Positions 1-9,353 of a stretch of DNA of 37,710 bases are shown piece after piece. The translations under genes and the position numbers were made by a program. This DNA is from Chara braunii. Its lineage: Eukaryota; Streptophyta; Charophyceae; Charales; Characeae. The notes under the pieces are model-generated. The model worked only from the letters and a program-made list of their open reading frames with translations, was not told the origin of the DNA and ran no database searches. Every line of letters begins with the position of its first letter. Position 1 is the first letter of the stretch. The DNA lies in NCBI GenBank assembly GCA_003427395.1, contig BFEA01000003.1, positions 3,950,745 through 3,988,454 on the forward strand, given 5' to 3'.

Positions 1-840
1 CAAGTTCCGGGCTCGCCGGTCGCTCTTCGGTTACGAGCTCGATTTGCATAATTGCAGAGTTAGTCGGGTTCGCTGGTTACTTGTTTGCTTAATTGTTGTG
101 ATTGATCAAGTTGCATGGTNGCTGAGTCTGTCGGGTTCTCGGGTTACTCGTTCGATCGAAGTCGAGTTCCGGGCTCGCCGGTCGCTCGTCNGTTACGAGC
201 TCGATTTGCATAATTGCTGAGTTAGTCGGGTTCGCCGGTCACTTGTTTGCTAAATTGCTGTGATCGGTCGAGTTGAGTGGTCACTGAGTTCGTCGGGCTC
301 CCTGGTTGCTGGTCCTTTCGAACTCAAGGTTCGCCGAGTTCACTAGTCACTCTTCGATTAACAAGCCCGATTCACGTAATTGCTGAGTTTTCGCTGCGAA
401 CACGATTTGCATAATTGCAGAGTTAGTCGGGTGCACCGGCTACTTGTTTGCTACGAGTTCGGGCTGTCTAATTGCTGGGTTTGTTGGGTTGGCTGTTACT
501 CGTTCTGCCCAATTTGCGAAATCTGCTCGTTCAAAGCTGTAATTGCCGAATTTGTCAGTCGGTTTCACTGGTCACTTCTACGTTATGGGCTCGAATCTGC
601 GAAACTGCAAAGCCTGTCTAGCTCATCGGTAGCTCGAGTTCTAGTAGCTAAGTTGTCGGGATCTTCGTTTACTCGCTACATCTGAGCCGCATCGCTGAGC
701 CTGTCACGCTCGCCGGTCGCTATCTCCTCTTCCCCCATCCGCAAGAGCGGTGAAACCAAGTCTATCGAGCTCGCTGGACATCCCTAAGAACGTTGAGCCT
801 GAGTCTGTTGAACTCGAGTTTGTTGAGCTCACTGTTCATT
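1..840 (+). repeat. Degenerate tandem repeats in U5-like DNA
   Basis: A phrase of the form CTGAGTnnGTCGGGTTCnCnGGTnAC recurs near 55, 122, 217, 283, 418, 476, 548, 609, 650 and 693, roughly every 60-70 bases. A longer copy relation has a period of 162 bases: the segment starting GATTTGCATAATTGC at 41 reappears at 203 and, after drift, near 369 and 404. Later units are strongly diverged. The inner element has similar degenerate CTG-TTGAAACTC repeats at the same place, just before its primer-binding site. Confidence 0.75.
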
Positions 841-1158
841 GCAAGCCATATCAGGAAGATCGAAGAGTCTGTTACCCCCTCCTTATCGAGCTCTAATCGC
901 GAAATCGCTGAGCTCGTCGACTGCTCCCGCTAGGAGCCTAAACTCCTTTAGTTCTCGCTCGTCCCGAGCGCTACTCGCTGCGCTCGCTAAGTTCGAGGGT
1001 CAAGAGCCCCTCAGCAAGCTCGCTAGTCTTCGTCGTCGTTGAGCTTACCGGTGATTTTGGGGACATCCCCGGGCTTCAAGTGTGTCAAGAGGGCGACCCG
1101 CCACTAGACACAAGGGGGGGGGCGGTTGGTCAGAAGGGGGTCGGAACTTCGCCCGACA
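1..1158 (+). repeat. 3' part of the outer element's 5' LTR (U5-like end)
   Basis: The stretch ends in ACA at 1158. Three bases later comes a perfect tRNA-Asp primer-binding site, which fixes the right end of the LTR. The left end lies outside the window. No sequence in 34551-37710 repeats this block. That is expected if the downstream copy shows only the first 3.2 kb of the LTR and this copy only its last 1.2 kb, and it would make the LTR longer than about 4.3 kb. No convincing protein is encoded; the open frames here are low-complexity translations of repeats. N bases at 120 and 191. Confidence 0.7.
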
Positions 1159-1161
1159 AAG

Positions 1162-1179
1162 TGGCGCCGTTGCCGGGGA
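1162..1179 (+). other. Primer-binding site, tRNA-Asp type (outer element)
   Basis: These 18 bases (TGGCGCCGTTGCCGGGGA) are an exact complement of the 3' end, including CCA, of plant tRNA-Asp(GTC) as I recall it. This primer is classically associated with Athila/Tat-type Ty3/gypsy elements. It lies three bases after the terminal ACA of the LTR, the normal spacing, and marks the start of minus-strand DNA synthesis. Confidence 0.85.
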
Positions 1180-1653
1180 TGAGCATTTCTCCCGCGGCCG
1201 CAGCCGGCTCAGAAATTTGGTATAAGGGAGGACCAACGTGACAGGCAGCGGTGGGGCGAGTTTGGGGTATTTTCCATCATTCAGCATCGAGCACTTCAGC
1301 GCTCGACTTCAAGACGGTCGTCCTCGGCGTATCTGTTTTTTTCACCAGGTTCTGTTTTTCCTACAGGGTCATCGTCTGTTCCGGGGTTTTTTTTGGTGGT
1401 CGCGGTCCTTCTCGAGCCGCATCGGCAAGGGTTGTATTGGGGGCTTGGGTTTGGGCTTGTCGGGTGTGAGGGGCTTTGCGGTGTCGGGCTTCTCCTTGGT
1501 TTTTTTTTGCAGGTCCGCTCCTGCCCGCTTGCGACCTCGGCTCCCGCTCCCGGCCTCCGATGGGTAAAACAGGTCAGTTTTTCTTGTGTGAGTGCATGAT
1601 TTCGAGAGTGTTTATTTCTAAAAATTTAAAAATTAAGGGGGTGCATAGTTTGC
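1180..1653 (+). other. Leader of outer element, no gene seen
   Basis: Non-coding leader between the primer-binding site and the first long frame. It holds a TATAAG at 1221, T-rich runs, and a T9-GCAG at about 1501-1513 that resembles a 3' splice acceptor. An intron in the leader is possible but cannot be shown from sequence alone. The open frames here are short, overlapping and low-complexity. Confidence 0.5.
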
Positions 1654-2221
1654 TTGAGGGGTCTGATGAGGGGGAAAAACAACAAAAGGGTGGGAAGAAG
1701 AACCGTCCGAGAGAATAGTACGAGGGGGTCGGCTCAAGGGGGAGAGAGAGAGAGGTCGAGGGGAAGAGAGGAGAGAAGAGTCCGAGAGGGTCCGGGGGAG
1801 CTATCCATTTGGGACCCAAGGGGGTCGCCGAATATTCTTGACCCGCACGGGTTGTGGAGGGCGCCTACCCAAGGGCAAACTCACACACGAGAGGGAGTGT
1901 CTAGAAAGGAGTTCGGGCCTTCGGTCCTCGACCCGCAAGGGTTGTGGACGGGTTCCGTGCGAGAACCTACTCCCGCGAGGGGGCGGGATTCTCAAATAGA
2001 GCCAGTTCGGTACTTGGTGGTGAGGGGAGTGGCACTCCGGGTATCGGGACAAGGGGGAGAGATAGACTCACCTACCGTTGTGAGAGAGGGGGTTATAGAA
2101 GAGGAGGATACTTGGGGACCCATGGACGGGGGATCGGAGTCCGAGTCCTAGGTGGACCGGCGTCAAGCTGATTTCTTGGACTCGGACCTGGGGGACTATT
2201 GGGATTATGGAAACGATTACT
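1654..2221 (+). pseudogene. Leader ORF, Arg/Glu/Gly-rich then acidic, unknown function
   Basis: A frame of 165 codons ends at TAG 2149-2151. The same frame stays open for 22 more codons and finishes in an acidic, aromatic stretch (DLGDYWDYGNDY) before TGA. The N-terminal third is Arg/Glu/Gly-rich and reflects purine-rich DNA. The middle holds an internal duplication: LDPHGLW near 1840 and LDPQGLW near 1928. Acidic tails of similar flavour end two accessory proteins of the inner element. No family recognised. Strong base bias makes coding status uncertain. The start is not fixed. Confidence 0.35.
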
Positions 2222-2793
2222 GAAGACCACAAGGTACGTATGCTTGTCTACTCAACCTGAGGGTCTCTTCTTAAAGCTCCGCTTTCCCGCCCCACTTTTT
2301 TTTGACTCCCCGATTTGAATTCCTGTGATTCCAATGGAGAGGAGAGGCATCCGGAGGCGGAAAAGGGAGAAGGGAACGTTGTGCGAAGAGTTCACGATGA
2401 GGAGAGTGGGAGGGAGTAGATAGGCTAGTGATCTCTGATAAATAGGTGGATCTTGTCCTGGGACCCAGGTAATTCCACGCTTGAGGTGGGCCGAGTAGAG
2501 GCGTGGTGCCGGATAGGCTAACTTAGGACTAGGGGTCTGTTCAGTGAGGGACATAGGACCCGGGTGTGCGACTTCGGTCCGACTTCCGGGGAGGGGGTTG
2601 CCACCCTTCCTCGGGGATAACCTGTGTCCGCGGCTAGTCTCTATGACGGGAGTGGGAAGGGGTCTCTCAGGGGGGGAGGACAGGAAGGTAGCCGAGTGAG
2701 CTCACAGGCTTCTTCTCCTTGCGGAATAGAAGTGGTCTATCGAGTGGCCAAAAAGAAACAGAAACTTAGAGATTTTTCTTTTGATTATATTGC
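2222..2793 (+). other. Gap without a supported gene
   Basis: No forward frame shows similarity to the array proteins. AAGGTACGTATG at 2232-2243 is a good match to a 5' splice donor, and CTCACAG near 2700 could be an acceptor, so this may be an intron joining the leader ORF to the first accessory ORF. That is inference only. A 100-residue frame on the minus strand has no supporting features. Confidence 0.4.
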
Positions 2794-3144
2794 ATGAGTT
2801 TGGAAGCCGTTCCAGAATGGATTAGCGTGTACACGTACAAGGGTGTGGACGTGTGGTGTTACACCTTTCGACTATGGACGGGTGATTTTGACGTGGGTGT
2901 CTACGGCGAAGAAGGGCTGGATCAAGGAGAGGATTTCCTTCATGGATGGGAGGAGGCGGTAGGCCACTCGCGCGGTGCAAGGGGGGAGTTGAGGGGTTAC
3001 GGGTTTAAATACTTTTACTCTTTGGGTTACCGAACCTGCCCTAGAGGGGGGCGTCCGGCGCCGGTAGTTCCGGACGCTTATCTCGACGGATCGGATGGGT
3101 TGAAGGTGCTAGTAGGGATCATAGAGAGATTGGCGGAGCGGTGA
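2794..3144 (+). CDS. Accessory protein B1 (family B), unknown function
   Basis: An intact 116-residue ORF from ATG, four bases before its tandem paralogue B2. The two share an aligned core: a CYTF strand, then FD(V/I)xxY(G/V)EEG, a helix with WEEAxGH, the strand YFYSLGxRT, a PRGGR turn and DGSDGxxxLVxIIE. Much weaker matches (NVGIYLP, DVRIYLP) link it to two ORFs of the inner element at 16970 and 17477. Order of elements by eye: strand-strand-helix-strand. No signal peptide, membrane segment or known domain was recognised. Conservation between diverged copies argues that it was once a real protein; its role is unknown. Confidence 0.65.
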   Translation: MSLEAVPEWISVYTYKGVDVWCYTFRLWTGDFDVGVYGEEGLDQGEDFLHGWEEAVGHSRGARGELRGYGFKYFYSLGYRTCPRGGRPAPVVPDAYLDGSDGLKVLVGIIERLAER

Positions 3145-3148
3145 CTCC

Positions 3149-3514
3149 ATGAGCTTGAGGGCTCTAGAGTTTGAACCTGCGGGGATTAGTGTAGGTGATC
3201 GAGGCGGAATAGACGTGTGCTGCTATACTTTTTATTGGTGGACTGACCATTTCGACATAGCCTTGTACGTAGAAGAAGGTGGGGATAGGGAGGCCGAATA
3301 CTTGGATAGCTGGGAGGAAGCGGCCGGTCACGCGCAGCTCGAGAGGGAACTGCTAGGGGCTTGCAAGATACATTACTTCTACTCGTTGGGGTGTAGGACA
3401 TATTCACGAGGGGGTAGGCATATTCCTACTATTCCGGACACCTTCCTAGACGGTTCGGACGGGTGGAGAGCGCTTGTTCAAATCATAGAGGAGATAGTCC
3501 AAGGGGATGGTTAG
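3149..3514 (+). CDS. Accessory protein B2 (family B), unknown function
   Basis: An intact 121-residue ORF and direct tandem paralogue of B1. Shared landmarks are CYTF, FDIALYVEEG, SWEEAAGHA, YFYSLGCRT, RGGRH and LDGSDGW. Its stop overlaps the ATG of the next ORF (ATGGTTAG at 3507-3514), an unusually tight packing for a eukaryotic sequence. The divergence from B1 at many positions, with the frame and landmarks kept, points to past selection on the protein. Function unknown. Confidence 0.65.
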   Translation: MSLRALEFEPAGISVGDRGGIDVCCYTFYWWTDHFDIALYVEEGGDREAEYLDSWEEAAGHAQLERELLGACKIHYFYSLGCRTYSRGGRHIPTIPDTFLDGSDGWRALVQIIEEIVQGDG

Positions 3515-4248
3515 GATCGTAGAAGGCACTGAAGAAGAAGGGGTTCGAATAGAGAAAGCGGATTTAAGCAAGGAAAGGGAGTGCTTTAGTGTCCCTTTGG
3601 ACCACTGCACTGAGAGATATGTGGCCGGACGCGAAAGAGGGTTAGAGCTAGAAAATGGGGTTTTTCTTTGGGCTCGGTTCGCGGTAGGCACTTGGGAAGG
3701 GGACAGGTGATCCCGGAATAGGCCCCAGTGCGGTAAGAGACCGAGACGAACGGTGGTCCGAGCAGAAGGGACTGTCTATCCAAGTAAGGAGGCCTGGGTG
3801 TATTACATCACCCACTTGGTCCTGGGTTGGTACCGTGCAGATCATTGGGAGGCTCGAGTGGGGCCAATTCTCAGGCAGATCTTTGAGGCGGAGTCCCTTC
3901 GACACCATCCACCCATTGAGGTGGGTAACTTACGCCCGAGACGAGGAATACCCTCGCGCCACAGGGTGCGTCCGGGCTATATTCCCATCTTTCGTTTTTC
4001 GGAGGATCGGCGGTAAGGAGGAGAGGTACGAGAGAGTTGTGTGATCCATAGTATGGGAAAGAGGGTGGCAGCTCTCTGCTAGGTCGCTCCATTGGTACTA
4101 CACCTATTGCGTGGATAGCCCGGTACCATACGGGATCAAGGCCTGTAGGATTCGTGCGGGGATCTTTAGGGAATCAGCCCGGGACCGCGAGAGTGAAAGA
4201 GACTATGGATACCAAAGAGTCTTCGGGGTACCGCAGAGAATGTTCTAA
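3507..4248 (+). pseudogene. Accessory protein A1 (family A), broken copy
   Basis: Degenerate copy of the family A protein seen intact at 4917-5645. In order it keeps GVFLWARF (family landmark LW/VW), KEAWVYYITHLVLGW (matching EAWxxxxxxLVxGQ in A3), WVTYARDEEYPRA (matching LVSFAEPGEVPRA), IFPSFVF (PSFLF landmark) and HWYYTYCVDSPVP (matching YWFYTRCVDAGVP). The frame is broken by TGA at 3708-3710, a frameshift between about 3850 and 3900, and TGA at 4042-4044. It ends at TAA 4246-4248. It overlaps the end of B2 and abuts A2. Confidence 0.7.
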
Positions 4249-4276
4249 ATGAATGGTGTTCCATGATAGAGGGTAG

Positions 4277-4972
4277 AGACGCTTCTTAGAGTCCTCCTTA
4301 GAGGGCCATGAGACCCTTAGACTGATCCCTAGCAACGGGGAAGTCCCCGATTGGGAGAGGGTAGAAGGGGGAAGGTCCACGGTCAGTGGGGAATTCGTGT
4401 GGGTAGAGTCCAAAGAGGTCGAAAGTCGAGGGCTTGAGAGGAGTCTCGAAGTAACTGCGGTTATCTTCGTGGGCCCGGAGGCTTGGGCGAAGATTATAGT
4501 ACCCCTAGTTCTGGGACAAGGGGGTGGGCTGGATAGGTTGTTGCGGGAAGCAAGAGGAGTACGGGAGGAATGGATGAGTAGGGCTCGAGAGCGATTTACG
4601 TTTGTGGCTATAGAGAAGGAGAGGTTCGCAGGGGATGGAGAGCTCCCTAGAGCATGCTATCCGTTGACCGTGAGGGTTCCATCCTTCTTGTTCCCGGGAG
4701 CAAACGAGGGAAAGATAGTAAGGTTTCTTGAGAGGGGTAGGTGTTTGGGACTACCCTTCAGGGCCCTGTGGACACTGTACACCCATTGCATCGATCAGGG
4801 TGCCCCGCCACGTAGGAAGCTTTGGGGAATTTTTAGGAGATTGGGTTCTCTGGAAAAGCCCTGCGCTCTCTCTCCTGAAAATTATTGTCAGTGGGTCTTT
4901 AAGACCACGTTAGTAGATGGTGAGGTTCACACTCAGCGAGAACGGGGTGATACAGTCGACAGAGGCCGGTGA
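4277..4972 (+). CDS. Accessory protein A2 (family A), N-terminus uncertain
   Basis: The frame is open from 4277 to TGA at 4970-4972, about 231 codons. No ATG lies near the front; the frame just follows a TAG, so a start is lost or lies upstream. Landmarks in order: GEFVWVESKEV, VTAVIFVGPEAW, a charged middle with GDGELPRA, VPSFLFPGAN, then the helical C-terminus LYTHCIDQGAPPR and IFRRLG. All align with A3 in the same order. The last 56 bases overlap the start of A3 in another frame. Unknown function; no enzyme motif seen. Confidence 0.6.
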   Translation, partial: RRFLESSLEGHETLRLIPSNGEVPDWERVEGGRSTVSGEFVWVESKEVESRGLERSLEVTAVIFVGPEAWAKIIVPLVLGQGGGLDRLLREARGVREEWMSRARERFTFVAIEKERFAGDGELPRACYPLTVRVPSFLFPGANEGKIVRFLERGRCLGLPFRALWTLYTHCIDQGAPPRRKLWGIFRRLGSLEKPCALSPENYCQWVFKTTLVDGEVHTQRERGDTVDRGR

Positions 4973-5645
4973 CGCCGAGAAGGTTTGGGTTCCAGGGGAC
5001 CCAAGAGTGACGCCCTACTGGATGAGTGTGGAGAAGGGGGAGGTCATTCGGGAAGGTGCGTACGTGTGGGTCAGGGCTCGCCAGCTCACCTGGAAGGAAG
5101 GGGTGCAGAGAGGGGGCCCGCCTGACCTTGGCCGATTCTTAGAGATTCGGGCTACGATCTTCCTCGGCGAGGAGGCGTGGACCGAAGTTTGGAGGGGCTT
5201 GGTAACCGGGCAACTAACGCATTTTGCGTACCGAGAGTCCGTGAGGTTAGTGGCAAACAACCTAGTGTTGGCTGACAACGAAGAAGGGACTTTCGAGTCT
5301 TGGACACTAGTGTCCTTCGCTGAGCCCGGTGAGGTCCCGCGTGCGTCAGAGATCCTTCACGCAAACTTTTCCAAATTCTTGACAGACTCATTTTTTAGAG
5401 ACCCAAAGGCGCGGGTAGTGGAAGTGCTTAGGGCGGCTCGGGAGTCCGGGGTGCGGGCTAGGGGTTTGTATTGGTTCTACACACGGTGCGTGGACGCGGG
5501 GGTGCCCCCAAGAGGGGAGTTGTCGGCTATATTCGAGAGGCTTAGAGAATTCGAAGGAATTAGGGCACACGTGGCTGACATCCCGTACGCCCGCCTATTC
5601 GGGGAAGAACAAGTGGCCAACCGAAAGGGTTTTGAGGGTCGATGA
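4917..5645 (+). CDS. Accessory protein A3 (family A), intact reference copy
   Basis: An uninterrupted 242-residue ORF from ATG. Landmarks with approximate residue positions: YVWVRARQL (45-53), RATIFLGEEAW (80-90), LVSFAEPGEVPRASE (130-145), FSKFLTDSFF (149-158), LYWFYTRCVDAGVPPR (182-197), LSAIFERL (200-207) and IPYARLFGEEQ (220-230). The first half reads as strand-rich and the second as helical. It is the best template for the family. No known domain, signal peptide or transmembrane segment was recognised. It starts inside A2, and a fourth copy follows 17 bases later. Confidence 0.7.
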   Translation: MVRFTLSENGVIQSTEAGDAEKVWVPGDPRVTPYWMSVEKGEVIREGAYVWVRARQLTWKEGVQRGGPPDLGRFLEIRATIFLGEEAWTEVWRGLVTGQLTHFAYRESVRLVANNLVLADNEEGTFESWTLVSFAEPGEVPRASEILHANFSKFLTDSFFRDPKARVVEVLRAARESGVRARGLYWFYTRCVDAGVPPRGELSAIFERLREFEGIRAHVADIPYARLFGEEQVANRKGFEGR

Positions 5646-5662
5646 TAAGGAGGGTACCATGA

Positions 5663-6394
5663 TCTCTCTGGGCCTCGATAGCCCCCATAGAGGATACCGG
5701 GGAAATTGTCCAAGTCACCCTACCTAGAGCCAGGTTGGAAACGCAGACAAGGATTCTCTTAAGAGAAGAGGGGCAGATCCGCCGCAGGAGGGCTTTCGTA
5801 CGTTTTGCGGTGAGTAGTGAGGGAGGAATAGTGATCGGGAAGGCCCAAATATTCCTCTCTAAGGAAGGGTACATAGAGATAGCATGTTGCCTGCAGACTT
5901 GGGAAGACCCTCTCTCGGACTCACGAGCTGTGAGGGGCCAGCTAGAGGAACTCGTGAGGGACGTGAGGCCTCACGAAGAGGGGCTAGTAGAATACCGAGT
6001 GACCTACGGAGGGTGGGAGGAGATCCCACGATTCACCTCCAATGAGCCAGTGGGGGTCCCTCGTTTCATCTTCAAGCGGATCTATCCCTCCGAAGACGTC
6101 GTAAGGGAGATAGGAAGGAGGGTGTCGATTCTAAGCTAGTTCCGGTTTACGGGGTCGGACCTGCACACCTTGCTGATGTGGTGCTTTCGGGATCCCTACA
6201 GGGATGATTGGTCGACTCTAGAAGACCTAGGGTATGCCTTTGAAGGCTGGGGCCGGGACGCGAGGGAAGCTAAGATATCGTGGAGGTACTTAGGAAGGCT
6301 CTGCGAAGGGGAGTTGGAGGGGTTAGACCCGTCGGCTCTCATTCGAGTCGCGATTGCCTGCCGCCGACGAAAGCTAGGGGATGACCGAGCCTGA
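5663..6394 (+). pseudogene. Accessory protein A4 (family A), one in-frame stop
   Basis: The frame runs from 5663 to TGA 6392-6394 with a single TAG at 6137-6139. Landmarks: FVRFAVSSEGG, GKAQIFLSKEGY (IFLG strand), VTYGGWEEIPRF, VPRFIFKRIYP (PSFLF landmark) and, after the stop, LHTLLMWCFRDPY, which aligns loosely with the LYWFYTRCVD helix of A3. Similarity on both sides of the TAG shows one former reading frame. Its front half is closest to the ORF at 7061. No convincing ATG at the front. Confidence 0.6.
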
Positions 6395-6566
6395 CCTTGG
6401 CGAGCTCGTAGGGTTGGAGAGAGTAAGAGAAGAAATCCTTCGGATCCTCACTCTATGTTGGGAGGAAGAGAGAAGGGCTAGGCCTGGGTCCTTGGCTAGG
6501 ATCAAGCTACTGGAGACGACTACGATTGCTATCATCGACGAGTTAAATATAGATCTTCTCGCGTAG
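6381..6566 (+). CDS. Small helical ORF overlapping the end of A4
   Basis: A 61-residue frame starting at an ATG 14 bases before A4's stop, in another frame. It is predicted helical by eye (LGELVGLERVREEILRILTL, then LARIKLLETTTIAIIDEL). The pattern resembles the helical segment VGEFIKPLFRGEPGEVDRAL in the reading frame near 7632, so it may be the frameshifted C-terminus of A4 rather than a separate gene. Function unknown. Confidence 0.35.
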   Translation: MTEPDLGELVGLERVREEILRILTLCWEEERRARPGSLARIKLLETTTIAIIDELNIDLLA

Positions 6567-6575
6567 TAAGAGGTT

Positions 6576-6992
6576 ATGAGAGCTTCATTCTTCTCCGATA
6601 GGATTCGTTGGGAATTAGAGACCTGCGAGGAGGGTAGCGAAGTCAGGGTTGAGGGGAGTGCGGAACTTAACCCGGATCTGGGAGAGGGTCGAGTGATCCG
6701 TGCCGAAAAGGAATTTCAAGTGGAAGTCTGACGGCTGGCCTTGTGGAAAAGGAGGAGCTGGACCACACTAGCTAGCTTTTCAGTCCGCATTCGAGGCATT
6801 AGTGGGGAGAGATTCCGGAGGACTTGGAGGGAGCCACTGCTGGAAGTGGAGAGAAGGTTCGAAGAGAACACCAGATATCTAGGCACCCTGCTAGCTTCTA
6901 GGATACACCTTGTGGAGACCCGATTCTGGGATAGGACGGGAGAATACGAGGAGGTTTTGCACCAAGTATTGCGCGAAGGAGGAGAAATCTAA
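6576..6992 (+). pseudogene. Accessory protein D1 (family D), one in-frame stop
   Basis: The frame opens at ATG 6576, meets TGA at 6729-6731 and continues in the same frame to TAA after 138 residues in total. The part after the stop (LASFSVRI, RFRRTWREPLLEVERRFEEN, LGTLLASRI) aligns with the middle of the inner element's ORF at 16463 (IYYSLHLS, TLSREWRESPGKILKSEAEV, AIVESSV). No function recognised. Between 6993 and 7060 no gene is seen. Confidence 0.45.
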
Positions 6993-7060
6993 CAAACTAG
7001 GTGTGAGGACTCGCTGGTAGAGGTTTCCGCAAGGTTGGCCGACGTGAGGTAAGGCTTCAG

Positions 7061-7363
7061 ATGATTAGGTACGACAGGGGGGACCCTATTGGTACCATAG
7101 AAAGGGCTTGGAAATCGGGAGGAAGGTATGGAGTGACTCTCCCAAAAATTAGAGGGGAAGGAGAAGTGTCTACCGAGTTTTTCGAAATCTACGGGCAGGA
7201 GACTGTGGTCAGGTTCTCAGTAGTGTCTGAGGGAGGCAACTGCACTAGAAAGGCTGAGATCTTTTTGTCCCCCGACGATCGGCTAATCTTCGCGACTGGA
7301 TTAGCAGAAGGAAAGGATCCCCTAGGGATCGCCCGAAGAGCCCTAGATCGGTTGAGGAGATGA
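7061..7363 (+). CDS. Accessory protein A5, N-terminal half (family A)
   Basis: A 100-residue ORF from ATG. It aligns with the front of A4: GVTLPKIRG / QVTLPRARL, VVRFSVVSEGG / FVRFAVSSEGG and KAEIFLSPDD / KAQIFLSKEG. Where A4 continues into the VPRFIF landmark this ORF stops. The matching piece (VPTWAYRLLYVDDATVRR) lies downstream at about 7457 in another frame, so A5 is probably one former protein split by a frameshift near 7364-7412. Confidence 0.5.
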   Translation: MIRYDRGDPIGTIERAWKSGGRYGVTLPKIRGEGEVSTEFFEIYGQETVVRFSVVSEGGNCTRKAEIFLSPDDRLIFATGLAEGKDPLGIARRALDRLRR

Positions 7364-7411
7364 AGAGGGGGTAGTACCGGGAAGCGCGTGATTGATAGAG
7401 CAGAGTACTGA

Positions 7412-8902
7412 GGGAGGTCAAAAGTTCCAAGGGCAGCTCACGGGAGAACTTGGGAGGTCCCAACCTGGGCCTACCGGCTACTCTACGTTGACGACGCGAC
7501 CGTAAGGAGAGTCAGGATTAGGGGACAACTGATTGAAAAGTTCCCGTTGGGCGAAGAAGGGGGACACGAGTTGTTCCCCCGGTGCTGGGAATCACGAGAG
7601 GATACTGACTTTGAGTGGTCGGCTCTCGTGGGGGAATTCATAAAACCCCTATTTCGAGGAGAACCCGGAGAGGTGGATAGAGCATTGATCCAAAGGTGCG
7701 CTCAGGAAGGGATAAGGGAGATCTTCGACCTAGAAATAGCTAACCTAGCCTTGGTCGCTTGTGAAGAAAAGCGCGTGAGAGACTCTTGGTGGACAGTAAC
7801 TAGCGAGGAGTCGGAGGAAGATAGTGCTAGCGAGAAATCGAGTGAGGAGAAGGAGGACTCAGAGGAGGGAGACGACTCGGAAGATAGCACAGACAATAGA
7901 GAGGGAGACGATTCGGAAGATAACACAGACAATAGTGAGGGAGGCGACGAGAGATTACCGATAGGGTGCATGCAAAGTGAAGTGGAGGCTGGTTTCTCTC
8001 GTCCGCTGGAAACCGCTGAAAGAAGGGAGGTAGTAAAGGGCCCCGAGTTGGGGGCTAGGCTAAGTAGGGTAGTGGAAGAAATGACAGAAGGGATCGAATC
8101 AATGGGTAGGGCCGAGAGGGGCCCGGAAACGGCTCTAGGAGAAAGACAGGCCCCGGAGGGGCCGAGACCTAGCACGGAGGTACGGATGCACAGGGATGTG
8201 GGGCTGCGGGCGTCGGTAAGCGAAGGGATCGCCGAAGCCTCGAGGGGCGTTCCAGTAGAGTCCCGGTGGGCGGACCTGGTGGACACGGAAGCAAGGATAG
8301 GGGAAGCTCCCGAATTTCCTTGAGGCAGGCCGGGGTATCGACCACCTAGGGGAGATGAAGAAGACGGTCCGGATAGTGGGGACTTAAGAGAAGGGAGGTC
8401 GGCGGAGGCCGGCGGCAGGCCACGAAGATGGGTCGAAAGGAACCCGGAGATCCTTTCCGGTGAAAGACAAGTTTCGGCGGAACAAAGAGTTAGCGTGGAG
8501 ATGCGAATGCCAGTGAGAGAGGGGGCGGTCGAGGCCTCGAGGGGACTTCCTATAGAGTCTCGGTGGGCGGATCTGCCGGACGCAAGAATGGGAGAAGCAC
8601 TAGAGTTTCCGAGGGATAGGGTAGGGTACAGGCCACCCAGGAGGGAAGAGGAAGGAGGACCGAATAAAAGGGACCTTAGAGACGAGAGGTCGGCAGAGGC
8701 TGGCGGTAGGCCACGGAGATGGGTCGAGAGGGAATTAGACACTGCATGGGTTCTCGAGGAAGCAACGGGGAGGAGTCAAGGGGTAGATGCCTGGAGAAGC
8801 TTTAGGGGGCAAGACCATGCTCAGTGGGAGACGGAGTGGTCGAATGAGAGAGGTCGCTACGGAAGATCCCTGGGGACCACCAAGACCCCGGCCGCGGGTT
8901 GA
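7412..8902 (+). pseudogene. A5 C-terminal half fused to long Gag N-terminal extension
   Basis: One frame is open from 7412 to TGA 8900-8902 except for TGA at 8321-8323. It starts with the family A landmark VPTWAYRLLYV and a helical part (FEWSALVGEFIKPLFRGEP). It becomes very acidic, with a repeated EGDDSEDxTDN, and then carries two copies of a roughly 100-residue repeat. The end (DAWRSFRGQDHAQWETEW) resembles the segment before the inner Gag core (DWRDQFIREQLWRDRE). The Gag core follows in the next frame, so a frameshift near 8850 separates them. The start is uncertain: no ATG lies close to the front. Confidence 0.5.
8145..8740 (+). repeat. Two-copy internal protein repeat in Gag extension
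   Basis: Two consecutive segments of about 100 codons share GERQ, a (V/M)RM segment, EASRG(V/L)P(V/I)ESRWADL, (A)RxGEAxEFP, (G/V)GYRPPR, RSAEAGGRPRRWVER. Copy 1 covers about 8145-8457 and contains the TGA at 8321. Copy 2 covers about 8458-8740. The two remain in one reading frame. The antisense strand gives a long Ser/Leu-rich open frame as a by-product. Confidence 0.8.
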
Positions 8903-9353
8903 GGAGTCGGACCCCTCGTGGTACAAGCCGTACGATCCGGTAATTGACGGACCCATGGAAGGACCCTATTTTCATCGGTACGATGATCGAAGAGTTCCCT
9001 ACTACGATGTCAATCTGAACCTAGAGGCGCTTTTCTTTGATGGGCGTGATGTAACCGGGTTCGTCGAAAAATGGAAGAGTTATGCTTACCGTAAGAAGTT
9101 CTCCGAAAAAGAATGGATAGACCATTTCATCCAGCACTCGGACCCGGAATTAGACCCTGCAATAAGGGCTATCTACCTGGCGGATGGTCGGTGGAGGACA
9201 TTCAAAAGAGGTCTTCTACGGACCTTTGCGTGTGATGACTTAATCCCCACCATAGACGGCTTGCGTCGTGTCACAAGGGGGGATCGGGAAAGTTTGGTGG
9301 CCTTCACCCGAAGGTTTAAACGCTTGTCTCAAGCCCTGGTGGATAGAGGGATG
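8787..9353 (+). pseudogene. gag: Gag core, truncated (outer element)
   Basis: Ty3/gypsy-type Gag. Visible landmarks: LEALFFDGRDVTGFVEKW (inner copy: RPPVFKGCGITEYIEKW), a W-centred stretch after the DP pairs, and the Gag homology signature TRGDRESLVAFTRRFKRL followed by SQALVDRG. The inner copy has the same signature (GEGESVRVFGKRFRKV, SNALMARG). After that the coding similarity stops abruptly at 9353, where inner LTR sequence begins; the open frame ends at 9377 inside that LTR. About 115 residues present in the inner Gag are missing here and also absent at 28926. The 5' end is frameshifted relative to the preceding frame. Confidence 0.75.

Noticed and set aside
380-1042. Small ORFs in 380-1042
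   Set aside because: They translate degenerate tandem repeats of the LTR; no start context or conserved residues.
2794-6566. Bacterial or phage operon
   Set aside because: Tight ORF overlaps look prokaryotic, but there are no consistent ribosome-binding sites, and the block lies between a tRNA-Asp primer-binding site and a Ty3-type gag.
7702-8742. 346-residue open frame on the minus strand
   Set aside because: It is the antisense of the acidic and repeat-rich Gag extension. Ser/Leu/Pro bias follows from purine-rich coding on the other strand, and no known motif is seen.
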